This document shows, piece by piece, positions 56,903 to 64,000 of a stretch of DNA of 64,000 nucleotides. Numbering within the stretch: the stretch's first letter is position 1; every line of letters begins with the position of its first letter. This DNA is from Parapusillimonas granuli (GTDB taxonomy: Bacteria > Pseudomonadota > Gammaproteobacteria > Burkholderiales > Burkholderiaceae_B), in contig NZ_JACCEM010000004.1 of the NCBI RefSeq assembly GCF_013416525.1, positions 124,001 through 188,000 of the forward strand, in the 5' to 3' direction. A program made the position numbers and the translations under genes. Below the pieces are notes generated by a model. It had not been told where the DNA came from, made no database searches, and worked only from the letters and a program-made list of their open reading frames with translations.

Positions 56903-57500
56903 CGACGCCGCCTTCCGGCGTTCGGTCGTTTTCCTGCTGGAATCGGTCGGCTGTACGGTAGTGGAGTATGAAAGCGCAGAGGCCTTTCTCGCCGAACATG
57001 AAGATGAAGGCCCGCCCGCCGACATGGGCTGTCTGCTGCTGGATATCCGCATGCCATCCATGAGCGGCTTGGCCTTGCAGCAGCTTCTGCTGGGCAGGGG
57101 GTGGGAAAGCGCCATCGTTTTCATGACCGGCCATGGCGATGTGGAAATGGCCGTGCAGGCCATGAAGTCCGGCGCCTGCGATTTTCTTGAAAAGCCCTTC
57201 AAGGACCAGGCCCTGCTCGACGCCGTCGACCAGGCCGTGCGCCGTACCCGCGACCGCCAACGCGAAAACTCCCGCCAGTCGGAAGCACAAGCGCGGCTGG
57301 AACGCCTGTCGCCGCGGGAGCGCGAAGTGGCGCGCCTGGTGGCGCTGGGCAGCCCCAACAAGGTGGTGGCGCACAAACTGGGCATCAGCGAAAAAACCGT
57401 GCATGTTCACCGCCAGCACATCATGGAGAAGGCCCGGGTCGGCAACGCGACGGAACTGACCCGGCTCATGCTGGCGGCGGACCCCGACTCTCTGGCTTGA
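56862..57500 (+). CDS. ttrR: Tetrathionate response regulator TtrR
   Basis: 212 aa FixJ/TtrR-type regulator. Receiver domain with phospho-acceptor D61 (CLLLDIRMPSMSG), Thr in FMTGHGDVE and Lys in FLEKPFK; C-terminal LuxR-type HTH (SPREREVARLVALGSPNKVV, then LGISEKTVHVHRQHIMEK). Together with TtrS it should activate ttrBCA, whose promoter lies in the 184-bp gap downstream. Confidence 0.93.
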   Translation: MNMTQNLAIYLLDDDAAFRRSVVFLLESVGCTVVEYESAEAFLAEHEDEGPPADMGCLLLDIRMPSMSGLALQQLLLGRGWESAIVFMTGHGDVEMAVQAMKSGACDFLEKPFKDQALLDAVDQAVRRTRDRQRENSRQSEAQARLERLSPREREVARLVALGSPNKVVAHKLGISEKTVHVHRQHIMEKARVGNATELTRLMLAADPDSLA

Positions 57501-57684
57501 ACCAAGCCGGGACGGGATGCAGCGCATCAGAGAGGGCGCCCTTCGGCAAATCCTGCCCAACATAGGCATGATTGGTCGGGATACATAGGTACTTTCATCT
57601 ATCGCGCTCGCCGATATGCCAATAGGCAAGCCCGCGGGATCTTCTTATCCTGCAGACATGACTGTTTGCAAGAGTTGAATCCCG

Positions 57685-58473
57685 ATGAAACCTGCCGCCC
57701 CCTCCGTACAAGGCGATGCCCCAGCATCCCTCCCATGCCAGAGCAAGCGCGGCTTTCTCAAAGAGCTGCTTGGCGTTGGCGCCGCCGCCACCGTCATACC
57801 CATCATGCCCGTACAGGCGGCCATGGGCGATCAGCCGCCGCGTCGGCCCGGCATTCCCGGCAAGCGCTACGGCATGTTGGTCGACCTGCGAAAATGCATA
57901 GGCTGTCAAGCCTGTACGGTGAGCTGCTCGGTGGAAAACCAGCCCCCCATCGGCCAATTCCGCACCACCGTCCTGCAGTACGAAATCGATAAGGACGATG
58001 GCAGCGCGCCGGCCATGGTCAGCCTGCCGCGCCTTTGCAACCACTGTGACAACCCGCCTTGTGTGCCAGTATGCCCCGTCCAGGCCACCTTCCAGCGGGA
58101 AGACGGCATCGTGCTGGTGGACAATGAGCGTTGCGTGGCCTGTGGCTATTGCGTGCAGGCTTGCCCCTACGATGCGCGCTTCATCAATCATGAAACCCAG
58201 ACTGCCGACAAATGCACGTTCTGCGAGCACAGGCTGGAGGCCGGCCTGTTGCCCGCCTGTGTGGAAAGCTGTGTGGGCGGTGCACGGGTAATCGGCGATC
58301 TGCTGGACGAGAACAGCGAAATCAATCGCCAGATGGAAACGAACAAAGACGACATAAAAGTGCTCAAGCCGGGCATGAACACTTCGCCACGTGTGTTCTA
58401 CATCGGCCTGCCCGATGAGTTCGTAGATGGTGTGGACGGACAAGCCAGCGTACGCCTGGTCGACACGCTTTGA
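57685..58473 (+). CDS. ttrB: Tetrathionate reductase iron-sulfur subunit TtrB
   Basis: 262 aa. Carries four [4Fe-4S] clusters between the TtrC quinol oxidase and catalytic TtrA: cysteine groups begin CIGCQACTVSC (71-81), CNHCDNPPCVPVCP, CVACGYCVQACP and CTFCEHRL..CVESC. The Tat signal is SKRGFLK (20-26), with Lys-Arg instead of Arg-Arg; the Salmonella TtrB signal is known for the same substitution. The end RVFYIGLPDEFVDGVDG is characteristic of TtrB. Confidence 0.94.
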   Translation: MKPAAPSVQGDAPASLPCQSKRGFLKELLGVGAAATVIPIMPVQAAMGDQPPRRPGIPGKRYGMLVDLRKCIGCQACTVSCSVENQPPIGQFRTTVLQYEIDKDDGSAPAMVSLPRLCNHCDNPPCVPVCPVQATFQREDGIVLVDNERCVACGYCVQACPYDARFINHETQTADKCTFCEHRLEAGLLPACVESCVGGARVIGDLLDENSEINRQMETNKDDIKVLKPGMNTSPRVFYIGLPDEFVDGVDGQASVRLVDTL

Positions 58474-58487
58474 AGGAGGCAGTCATC

Positions 58488-59510
58488 ATGCAGATCATAG
58501 AATTGCTGACCCCGCACTACGAGGCCGCCTGGCTCCCCTGGGCGGTGCAATATTTCTTCCTGGTGGGCATGTCCACCGGCGCCGCGCTGATGGCGGCCTG
58601 GGGAGTCTGGTCGCGGCCGGAGAGCGCGGCAGGCAAGGCATTGCCACTGATCATCGTGCTCTTGCTGGTCACGGTGGTCACCGCGCCGGTGTCCTTGCTG
58701 GCCGACCTGCATCAGCCAGCGCGTTTCTGGCATTTCTATGCGCATTTCACGCCATGGTCCTGGATGTCGATGGGGGCGGTGTTGCTGCCCTTGTTCGTCA
58801 CGCTGTCGCTGGGGCTGTGCCTGGCCTGGTGGCTGGGGTCCAGGCGCTGGATGCGTTTTTTGGCTGTGCCGCTGGTGATATCAGCCGCCAGCATCGTGGT
58901 GTATACGGGTGCGGAAATTGCCGTGGTAAGGGCGCGTCTGCTCTGGAACAACCCATGGGTGCCGGTGAATCTAGCGTTGACGGCGTGGCTGGCGGCGGTG
59001 GGCGCGGCACTGTTGTTGACGCTGTGGGTGCCCGCCGGGCGTGACGTGGCCGTGCGTGCCTGGCTCGGCAAGCTGGGGCTTTTCATGAGCCTGGCCCTGC
59101 TGGCTGTGGCTTCCGTCTGGATGGCCAGCGGCTATGTCATGCAGACGCCCTCGTTCCGCGAAGCGCTTGAGCTTTACACGAATTTCCCTATCTGGCGCAT
59201 CAGCCTGTGGTTGTCGGTGGCGCTGGGGGCGATCGTGCTAGCCATGTGGCTGCGCCCGGGCTGGTGGCTGGAATCAAAAGCCATGCTGGTCCTGCTGGGC
59301 GTAGCGGCGTGCGCTGCAGCCTGGGGCTTTCGCTGGGCGCTCTTCATGGGAGTGCAGGGCGTACCCAAATATGGCGCCGGGTTGTACGTCTATTCCATCC
59401 CCCTGGGGGGTGACGGGCTCATGGGCATTATCGGAGTCTTCGGATTGTGCGTCGCCGTGCTGACGGCAGTGCTGTGGGCGCTGGAACATAAAGAGCGAGT
59501 GTTGTCATGA
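58488..59510 (+). CDS. ttrC: Tetrathionate reductase membrane subunit TtrC (NrfD/PsrC family)
   Basis: 340 aa from an ATG with GGAGG upstream. About nine transmembrane helices of the NrfD/PsrC type that oxidise quinol at the periplasmic side. Marks include FFLVGMSTGAALMAA in helix I, DLHQPARFWHFY, and VYTGAEIAVV. It overlaps ttrA by 4 bp (ATGA), fitting fixed stoichiometry with TtrB and TtrA. Confidence 0.93.
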   Translation: MQIIELLTPHYEAAWLPWAVQYFFLVGMSTGAALMAAWGVWSRPESAAGKALPLIIVLLLVTVVTAPVSLLADLHQPARFWHFYAHFTPWSWMSMGAVLLPLFVTLSLGLCLAWWLGSRRWMRFLAVPLVISAASIVVYTGAEIAVVRARLLWNNPWVPVNLALTAWLAAVGAALLLTLWVPAGRDVAVRAWLGKLGLFMSLALLAVASVWMASGYVMQTPSFREALELYTNFPIWRISLWLSVALGAIVLAMWLRPGWWLESKAMLVLLGVAACAAAWGFRWALFMGVQGVPKYGAGLYVYSIPLGGDGLMGIIGVFGLCVAVLTAVLWALEHKERVLS

Positions 59511-62500
59511 GTGATCAAAAGAAACCATCCGCCCCCAACACCTTGCGCCGCAACCTGTTGCGCAGCGGCCTGATCGCAGGTGGCTCCGCCGCCTTCGCCG
59601 CCGGCTATGGTGAAACCCTGGTGCGCGGCGCCAGGGGCCTGATCTCGGGAACCGCCGGGGCACCGACCGCCGATGCGGTGCGCGGCAATTCGCTGCAGCC
59701 GGAATTCCGCATCGACCCGGCCACCGGCCTGCTGGAGACCCAGCCCGGGCAGGTAGTCAGTCCTTCAAGCTGCCTGGGCTGCTGGACGCAATGCGGCGTG
59801 CGGGTGCGGGTGGATACCGCCACAAACCGCATCATCCGTATCGCCGGCAACCCCTATCACCCGCTGGCCACCACCAATCATGCGCCCATGGACAAGCCGG
59901 TGCGTGAAGTCTATGCCATGCTGGGCGGCGACAACGGTCTGGAAGGACGCGCCACGTCCTGCGCACGCGGATCCGCGATGATGGAGCATCAGACCGCGCC
60001 GCATCGGGTACTGCAACCGCTCAAGCGGGTCGGCACGCGCGGCTCCGGCCAATGGCAGACGATTTCCTTTGAACAGCTGATTGAGGAAATCTGCGAAGGC
60101 GGCGATCTTTTCGGGGAAGGGCATGTCGACGGCCTGCGCGCCGTGCGCGACGTGGAGAGCCTGATCGATCCCGATAATCCGGAATATGGTCCGAAGTCGA
60201 ATCAGTTGCTCGTCACGGATTCGGCCAACGAAGGCCGCACGCCGCTGATCAACCGTTTTGCGCATCAAGCGTTCGGCACGGTCAACGTCAGCAATCACGG
60301 GTCGTATTGCGGGCAATCCTACCGGGTCGGCACCGGCGCCGCGCTGGGCGACCTGGTGTCCATGCCTCACGGCAAGCCCGACTGGCAGAACTCGCGCTTC
60401 GGTCTGTTCATCGGCACAGCCCCGGCGCAGTCCGGCAACCCCTTCCAGCGCATGGGCCGCGAGCTGGCCGAGGCGCGTTCGCGCAATGAGAATACCTACC
60501 GATACGTGGTTGTCTCACCTATTTTGCCCATGTCCTCCAGCCATGCGGCAGGCGCCAACAACCGTTGGCTACCGGTCAGGCCCGGCACCGACCTGGCCCT
60601 GGTGATGGGCATGATCCGCTGGATCCTCGAAAACGAGCGCTACGACGCCAAGTTCCTGTCGCAGCCGGGCCCGGCTGCCATGGAAGCAGCCGGCGAAGCC
60701 TGGTGGAGCAACGCCACCCATCTGCTCATCAACGATCCCGATCACCCCAGCTATGGCCGTTTCCTGCGCGGTGCCGACCTCGGCTGGCCGCTGCCCCAAG
60801 CGGCTGATGGCAAGACGCCCGCTCAAGACGTTTATGTGGTGCAACTAGCCGACGGCAGCCTGGCGCCGCACACCACCGCTCGGCCGGCGGAGCTTTTCGT
60901 GTCCCGCATTGTGGACACGGTCGGAAAAGAACGCAGCGACGGCGGTGAACTCAAGGTCTGTTCGTCGCTGTTCAAGCTGCGAGCAGAAGCGCGGCGCATG
61001 ACGATGGAAGCGTATTCCGCTCAGTGCGGCGTGCCGGTACAGGATATCGAAGGCCTGGCCAGAGAATTCACCAGCCACGGCAAAAAGGCGGTCGCCAACT
61101 CGCACGGCGGCACCATGAGCGGCGCGGGCTTCTACACCACTTTCGCAATTGCCACGCTCAACAATCTGATCGGAAATCTAAATGTGAAGGGCGGTTGGGT
61201 CATGGACGCCGGCCCTTTCGGGCCTTTTGGCCCCGGGCCACGCTACAACTTCGCACAGTTCAAGGGCGCGGTGAAGGCGCATGGCGTAGCGCTGTCGCGC
61301 AACCGGTTCCCTTACGAACGCACGAGCGAATTCAAACGCAAGCAGGAGGCCGGGCAGGATCCTTATCCGGCCAGGGCGCCCTGGTACCCGGCCGTGGGCG
61401 GCCTTAGCAGCGAAATGCTGGCCGCCGGCCTGCTGGGCTACCCCTACCCGATCAAGGCCTGGATCAACCACATGAGCAACCCCATCTATGCCATGTGCGG
61501 TTTCGAGAACACGCTGGCTGATGCGCTGAAGGATCCGGCCAAACTGCCGCTGTTCATCTCGGTGGACCCGTTCATCAATGAGACCTCGGCGCTGGCCGAC
61601 TACATCGTGCCGGATACGGTGACCTATGAGAGCTGGGGCATCGGCGCACCGTGGGCCGACGTGATCGCCAAAAGCTCCACCGTGCGCTGGCCCACCGTCG
61701 AACCCGCTACGGCAAAGACTGCCGACGGCGAGCATATCCGCTTCGAAACCTTGCTGTTCGCCATTGCCAAACAAATCGGCCTGCCCGGCTTCGGCAAGAA
61801 CGCCATGTCCACCCGTGACGGCGAGCCACTGGACCTGGAAAGCCCGGAAGACTTTTATGTGCGCGCCGTCTGCAATATTGCCTACCAGGCCGGCAAGCCG
61901 GTGGGCGAAGCATCAGACGACGACATCGCCATTACCGGCCTGACGCGGTGGATGCCTACGATTGCCGAACGCCTCAAGCCCGAAGAAGTGCGCCGGGTCG
62001 CCATGGTCATGAGCCGGGGCGGGCGTTTCGACCGCATTGAAAATGCATGGGACGGCGACAGGCTGAAGGTGAAGCCCAAGGCTCCCATCAATTTCTGGAA
62101 TGAAAGCGTCGCCGCCATGCGTCACTCCATGACGGGCGAACGGCTGGTCGGTTGCCCCACCTGGTATCCCACGCGCTTTGCCGACGGCAGCGCCATGCGG
62201 GATCATTTCCCTGAAAAAGATTGGCCGCTGACCATGAGCTCATACAAGTCCAACCTGATGAGCAGCATGTCGATTGCCGCTTCCAGGCTGCGTCAGGTTC
62301 ATCCCCACAACCCCATTTCCCTGAGCAAGGAAGACGCACAGGCGCTGGGTATCGCCAACGGTGACCGTATCCGGGTCAGCACGCCGGGCGGGTCGGTCGA
62401 AGGCGTGGCGCTGGTGCGCGCCGGTATTCAGCAGGGCGCCATTGCCATCGAGCACGGCTACGGACACAAGCAGCTGGGGGCAGCGCCGCAATGGGTGGAT

Positions 62501-62665
62501 GGCCAGCCTACCGCACACAACCCCAAGCATGGCAGCGGGGTCAATCTGAATGCCCTGGGCTTTGCCGACCCGACCCGCCCCGAGAAGGATAATATCTGGG
62601 TGGACTGGGTATCGGGCGCCGCCGTGCGCCAGGCCTTACCGGCCAGGGTGGTGAAAATAACCTGA
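59507..62665 (+). CDS. ttrA: Tetrathionate reductase catalytic subunit TtrA
   Basis: 1052-aa molybdopterin enzyme of the DMSO reductase superfamily that reduces tetrathionate to thiosulfate in the periplasm. Tat signal LRRNLLRSG (R14, R15). The N-terminal [4Fe-4S] ligands are C89, C92, C96 and C152. NHGSYCGQSY supplies C268, the likely Mo ligand as in thiosulfate/polysulfide and arsenate relatives. The C-terminal dinucleotide-binding part (HPHNPISLSKEDAQALGIANGDRIRVSTPGG) is complete. Length fits TtrA. Confidence 0.93.
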   Translation: MSDQKKPSAPNTLRRNLLRSGLIAGGSAAFAAGYGETLVRGARGLISGTAGAPTADAVRGNSLQPEFRIDPATGLLETQPGQVVSPSSCLGCWTQCGVRVRVDTATNRIIRIAGNPYHPLATTNHAPMDKPVREVYAMLGGDNGLEGRATSCARGSAMMEHQTAPHRVLQPLKRVGTRGSGQWQTISFEQLIEEICEGGDLFGEGHVDGLRAVRDVESLIDPDNPEYGPKSNQLLVTDSANEGRTPLINRFAHQAFGTVNVSNHGSYCGQSYRVGTGAALGDLVSMPHGKPDWQNSRFGLFIGTAPAQSGNPFQRMGRELAEARSRNENTYRYVVVSPILPMSSSHAAGANNRWLPVRPGTDLALVMGMIRWILENERYDAKFLSQPGPAAMEAAGEAWWSNATHLLINDPDHPSYGRFLRGADLGWPLPQAADGKTPAQDVYVVQLADGSLAPHTTARPAELFVSRIVDTVGKERSDGGELKVCSSLFKLRAEARRMTMEAYSAQCGVPVQDIEGLAREFTSHGKKAVANSHGGTMSGAGFYTTFAIATLNNLIGNLNVKGGWVMDAGPFGPFGPGPRYNFAQFKGAVKAHGVALSRNRFPYERTSEFKRKQEAGQDPYPARAPWYPAVGGLSSEMLAAGLLGYPYPIKAWINHMSNPIYAMCGFENTLADALKDPAKLPLFISVDPFINETSALADYIVPDTVTYESWGIGAPWADVIAKSSTVRWPTVEPATAKTADGEHIRFETLLFAIAKQIGLPGFGKNAMSTRDGEPLDLESPEDFYVRAVCNIAYQAGKPVGEASDDDIAITGLTRWMPTIAERLKPEEVRRVAMVMSRGGRFDRIENAWDGDRLKVKPKAPINFWNESVAAMRHSMTGERLVGCPTWYPTRFADGSAMRDHFPEKDWPLTMSSYKSNLMSSMSIAASRLRQVHPHNPISLSKEDAQALGIANGDRIRVSTPGGSVEGVALVRAGIQQGAIAIEHGYGHKQLGAAPQWVDGQPTAHNPKHGSGVNLNALGFADPTRPEKDNIWVDWVSGAAVRQALPARVVKIT

Positions 62666-62722
62666 CGCCCGGCTTCTTCAGCACTTTCTTAATACTGACT
62701 CAATCGCACTGACGTATCGTGC

Positions 62723-62754
62723 GCAATGACGCATCCAAAAGGGTGCGTCATTGC
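62723..62754 (+). terminator. Strong hairpin after ttrA
   Basis: GCAATGACGCATCC (62723-62736), AAAA loop, GGGTGCGTCATTGC (62741-62754): 14 pairs with one G-U. It lies 58 bp after the ttrA stop. There is no T-tract, so it may stabilise the mRNA end or act with Rho. The perfect symmetry also fits a protein-binding site. Confidence 0.55.
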
Positions 62755-62959
62755 ATATGTGCATGCGTCTTTGGCGCAAGAGCCCCGAGACCGCATGCTG
62801 ACGCTAATCTCATGTTATGCCGGTCGCCGCATCAGCACCGACGAAATAGGGAGAACGCCCTGGGCAGCCCAAGCCGCTGGCTGCTGATAAAACGATTTGC
62901 CGAAGTCACCGGCTGCATGTGGCACACCCCTGGATAACGTACAGGCCCTTTGCAAAAAA
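62755..62959. other. Intergenic region without recognisable gene
   Basis: Contains only short frames with no family similarity; it separates the ttr operon from the small XRE regulator and must contain that gene's promoter. Confidence 0.4.
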
Positions 62960-62974
62960 ACACTCAATGAGTGT
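62960..62974. promoter_or_regulatory. Palindromic operator upstream of the XRE-type gene
   Basis: ACACTCAATGAGTGT is a near-perfect inverted repeat (7-bp arms ACACTCA / TGAGTGT around one central base), preceded by a run of seven A residues. Its size and position fit an autoregulatory site for the HTH protein encoded 65 bp downstream. Confidence 0.5.
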
Positions 62975-63038
62975 ATCATGGCAACTCACCATTGATCCGT
63001 CGCCAAGCGTATGGCGCTTAGGCGATCCCCATAGAGCC

Positions 63039-63278
63039 ATGACCCACGCCAAGCCGTGCAGCCCACCTCCCGAAGCGATTCGCCACGCACGCCAGGCGGC
63101 CAGCCTGACTCAAACGGAAGCGGCAAGAACCGTCAGCGTATCCATGCGTGCATGGCAACAGTGGGAGTCGGGTGAGCGCGCCATGCCGCCGGGGCTTTTT
63201 GAGCTTTTCATGCTCAAGACCCGGCAATGGCCTTTGGACAATAAACCCACGGCGAATCAACCAACAGGAGCAGCGTGA
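63039..63278 (+). CDS. Small XRE-family helix-turn-helix protein
   Basis: 79 aa from MTHAKPCSPP (an in-frame ATG at 62967 is an alternative that lies within the palindrome). The core PEAIRHARQAASLTQTEAARTVSVSMRAWQQWESGERAMPPG is split here only for description: HTH residues fall at about 13-50. Such proteins resemble NadS/YdfC-like antitoxin regulators, but no toxin gene is adjacent; an integrase remnant follows instead. Confidence 0.75.
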   Translation: MTHAKPCSPPPEAIRHARQAASLTQTEAARTVSVSMRAWQQWESGERAMPPGLFELFMLKTRQWPLDNKPTANQPTGAA

Positions 63279-63311
63279 TGGCAGCTGAAGGAGCGGCCAG
63301 GCACCGCAACA

Positions 63312-63521
63312 TGCCGGAATCTGACGGCACGCGGCAACCTGGTCTTCATCGCCAATCAAATGGGCCACAATGATTACTCCATGCTCGTGCAAAAGTATGG
63401 TCGTTGGGCGGGCTCAGAGCTCCCCAGCGAACTGGAGCGCATCTGGGGGAGCATGCAGAACATGCGTCAAATGGTCCTAAATTTGCCCCAGGAAAACAGC
63501 GAAGAAACCATAACCAGTTGA
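63312..63521 (+). pseudogene. Tyrosine recombinase C-terminal remnant
   Basis: The plus-strand frame encodes [20 protein letters not shown] followed by GRWAG, the end of a phage-type integrase: MGH supplies a catalytic His-box residue and the Tyr of VQKY is the nucleophile position. All upstream parts, including the first Arg box, are missing. It stops 5 bp before mutS, so a mobile element once ended here. Confidence 0.75.
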
Positions 63522-63526
63522 TTTTT

Positions 63527-64000
63527 ATGAATAAAGACGATCTATCTTCGCACACGCCGATGATGCAGCAATATCTCCGCCTGAAAGCGGAGGCCGGCTC
63601 GCATCTGCTGTTCTACCGCATGGGCGACTTCTATGAAATGTTCTACGAAGACGCCGAGCGCGGCGCCCGCCTGCTGAACCTGACCCTGACCAAGCGCGGC
63701 GCGTCGAACGGTGCGCCCATCCCCATGGCGGGCGTTCCTTTTCACGCGATGGAGGGCTATCTGGCGCGGCTGGTGGCGCTGGGCGAGTCCGTGGCCATCT
63801 GCGAACAGGTGGGGGATCCGGGCGCCGCCAAGGGGCCGGTGGAGCGCAAGATCGTCCGCATCGTCACCCCGGGCACGCTTACCGACGAGGCCCTGCTGCC
63901 GGCCAAGGCCGACCGCATGATCGCCGCGGTCTGGTCGCAGCGCATTCAGCGCAGCGAACGCAGCGCAATCGCCTGGATGAATCTGGCCAACGGCGATTTC
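63527..64000 (+). CDS. mutS: DNA mismatch repair protein MutS, N-terminal part (truncated by window)
   Basis: The first 158 codons are visible. The mismatch-recognition domain is unmistakable: [20 protein letters not shown], then [12 protein letters not shown] with the Phe-x-Glu mismatch contact, [18 protein letters not shown], and [20 protein letters not shown]. It binds base mismatches and recruits MutL. The ATPase domain is beyond the window. Confidence 0.98.
   Translation, partial: MNKDDLSSHTPMMQQYLRLKAEAGSHLLFYRMGDFYEMFYEDAERGARLLNLTLTKRGASNGAPIPMAGVPFHAMEGYLARLVALGESVAICEQVGDPGAAKGPVERKIVRIVTPGTLTDEALLPAKADRMIAAVWSQRIQRSERSAIAWMNLANGDF

Overview
The window is high-GC, gene-dense chromosomal DNA from a betaproteobacterium, most likely of the Alcaligenaceae (Bordetella/Achromobacter/Pusillimonas-like; genus not determined). 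The basis is the housekeeping order (dnaJ-dnaK-grpE, hemH-hrcA, nadK-recN, fur, bamE-dapB, murB) and the repeated solo Bug/TctC solute receptors placed inside catabolic operons, which is typical of that family. This is inference from gene content; no database was searched.

Layout. 1-13.4 kb is core genome: an M16 protease tail, the heat-shock genes with two sigma-32-like promoters, ferrochelatase, HrcA, NAD kinase, RecN, Fur, BamE, DapB and MurB, ending at a tRNA-Gly with its own promoters and terminator. 13.4-16.9 kb, next to that tRNA, is a decayed accessory zone. It holds an IS3-type transposase tail, an intact AbiEi/AbiEii toxin-antitoxin pair, fragments of YhaV-like and HipA-like toxins and a piece of tyrosine integrase. 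16.9-22.6 kb holds an AraC regulator divergent from an AhpD-like protein, a glyA/yggS pair divergent from a MocR/PdxR-type PLP-binding regulator, and an orphan LysR tail.

22.7-42.6 kb is catabolic. A tight six-gene operon encodes a Bug receptor, a two-subunit B12-dependent acyl-CoA mutase with unusual active-site motifs, an acyl-CoA ligase, a thiolase and MeaB. It is followed by an Old Yellow Enzyme and a five-gene operon with maleylacetate-reductase-like, TauD/TfdA-like, Bug, hydroxy-acid oxidase and FAH-family proteins beside a LysR gene. The third unit is a PrpR-like sigma-54 activator divergent from a CoA-transferase / HMG-CoA-lyase-like / Bug operon, with a -24/-12 promoter and a palindromic upstream site. 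42.6-44.9 kb holds a degenerate ABC ATPase, a second AhpD-like gene and a broken hicB.

44.9-54.7 kb is the most interesting part: nine co-directional genes, the last six of which overlap. They encode a 56-aa membrane peptide, a CuA subunit II, a heme-copper subunit I with no cross-linking tyrosine (NO-reductase-like, resembling the sNOR layout), heme O synthase, a Sco protein, a cytochrome b fused to two [4Fe-4S] clusters and an MvhD-like domain, a membrane-anchored unknown protein, a second divergent heme-copper-like subunit I with His-Asp where His-His is expected, and a cytochrome b fused to a [2Fe-2S] ferredoxin and an FAD/NAD(P)H reductase. I read this as one or two nitric-oxide- or oxygen-reducing systems fed from soluble carriers.

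54.9-62.7 kb is a tetrathionate reductase locus (ttrS, ttrR, ttrB, ttrC, ttrA). After a strong hairpin, a small XRE-type regulator with a palindromic operator and an integrase C-terminal remnant, the window ends inside mutS.
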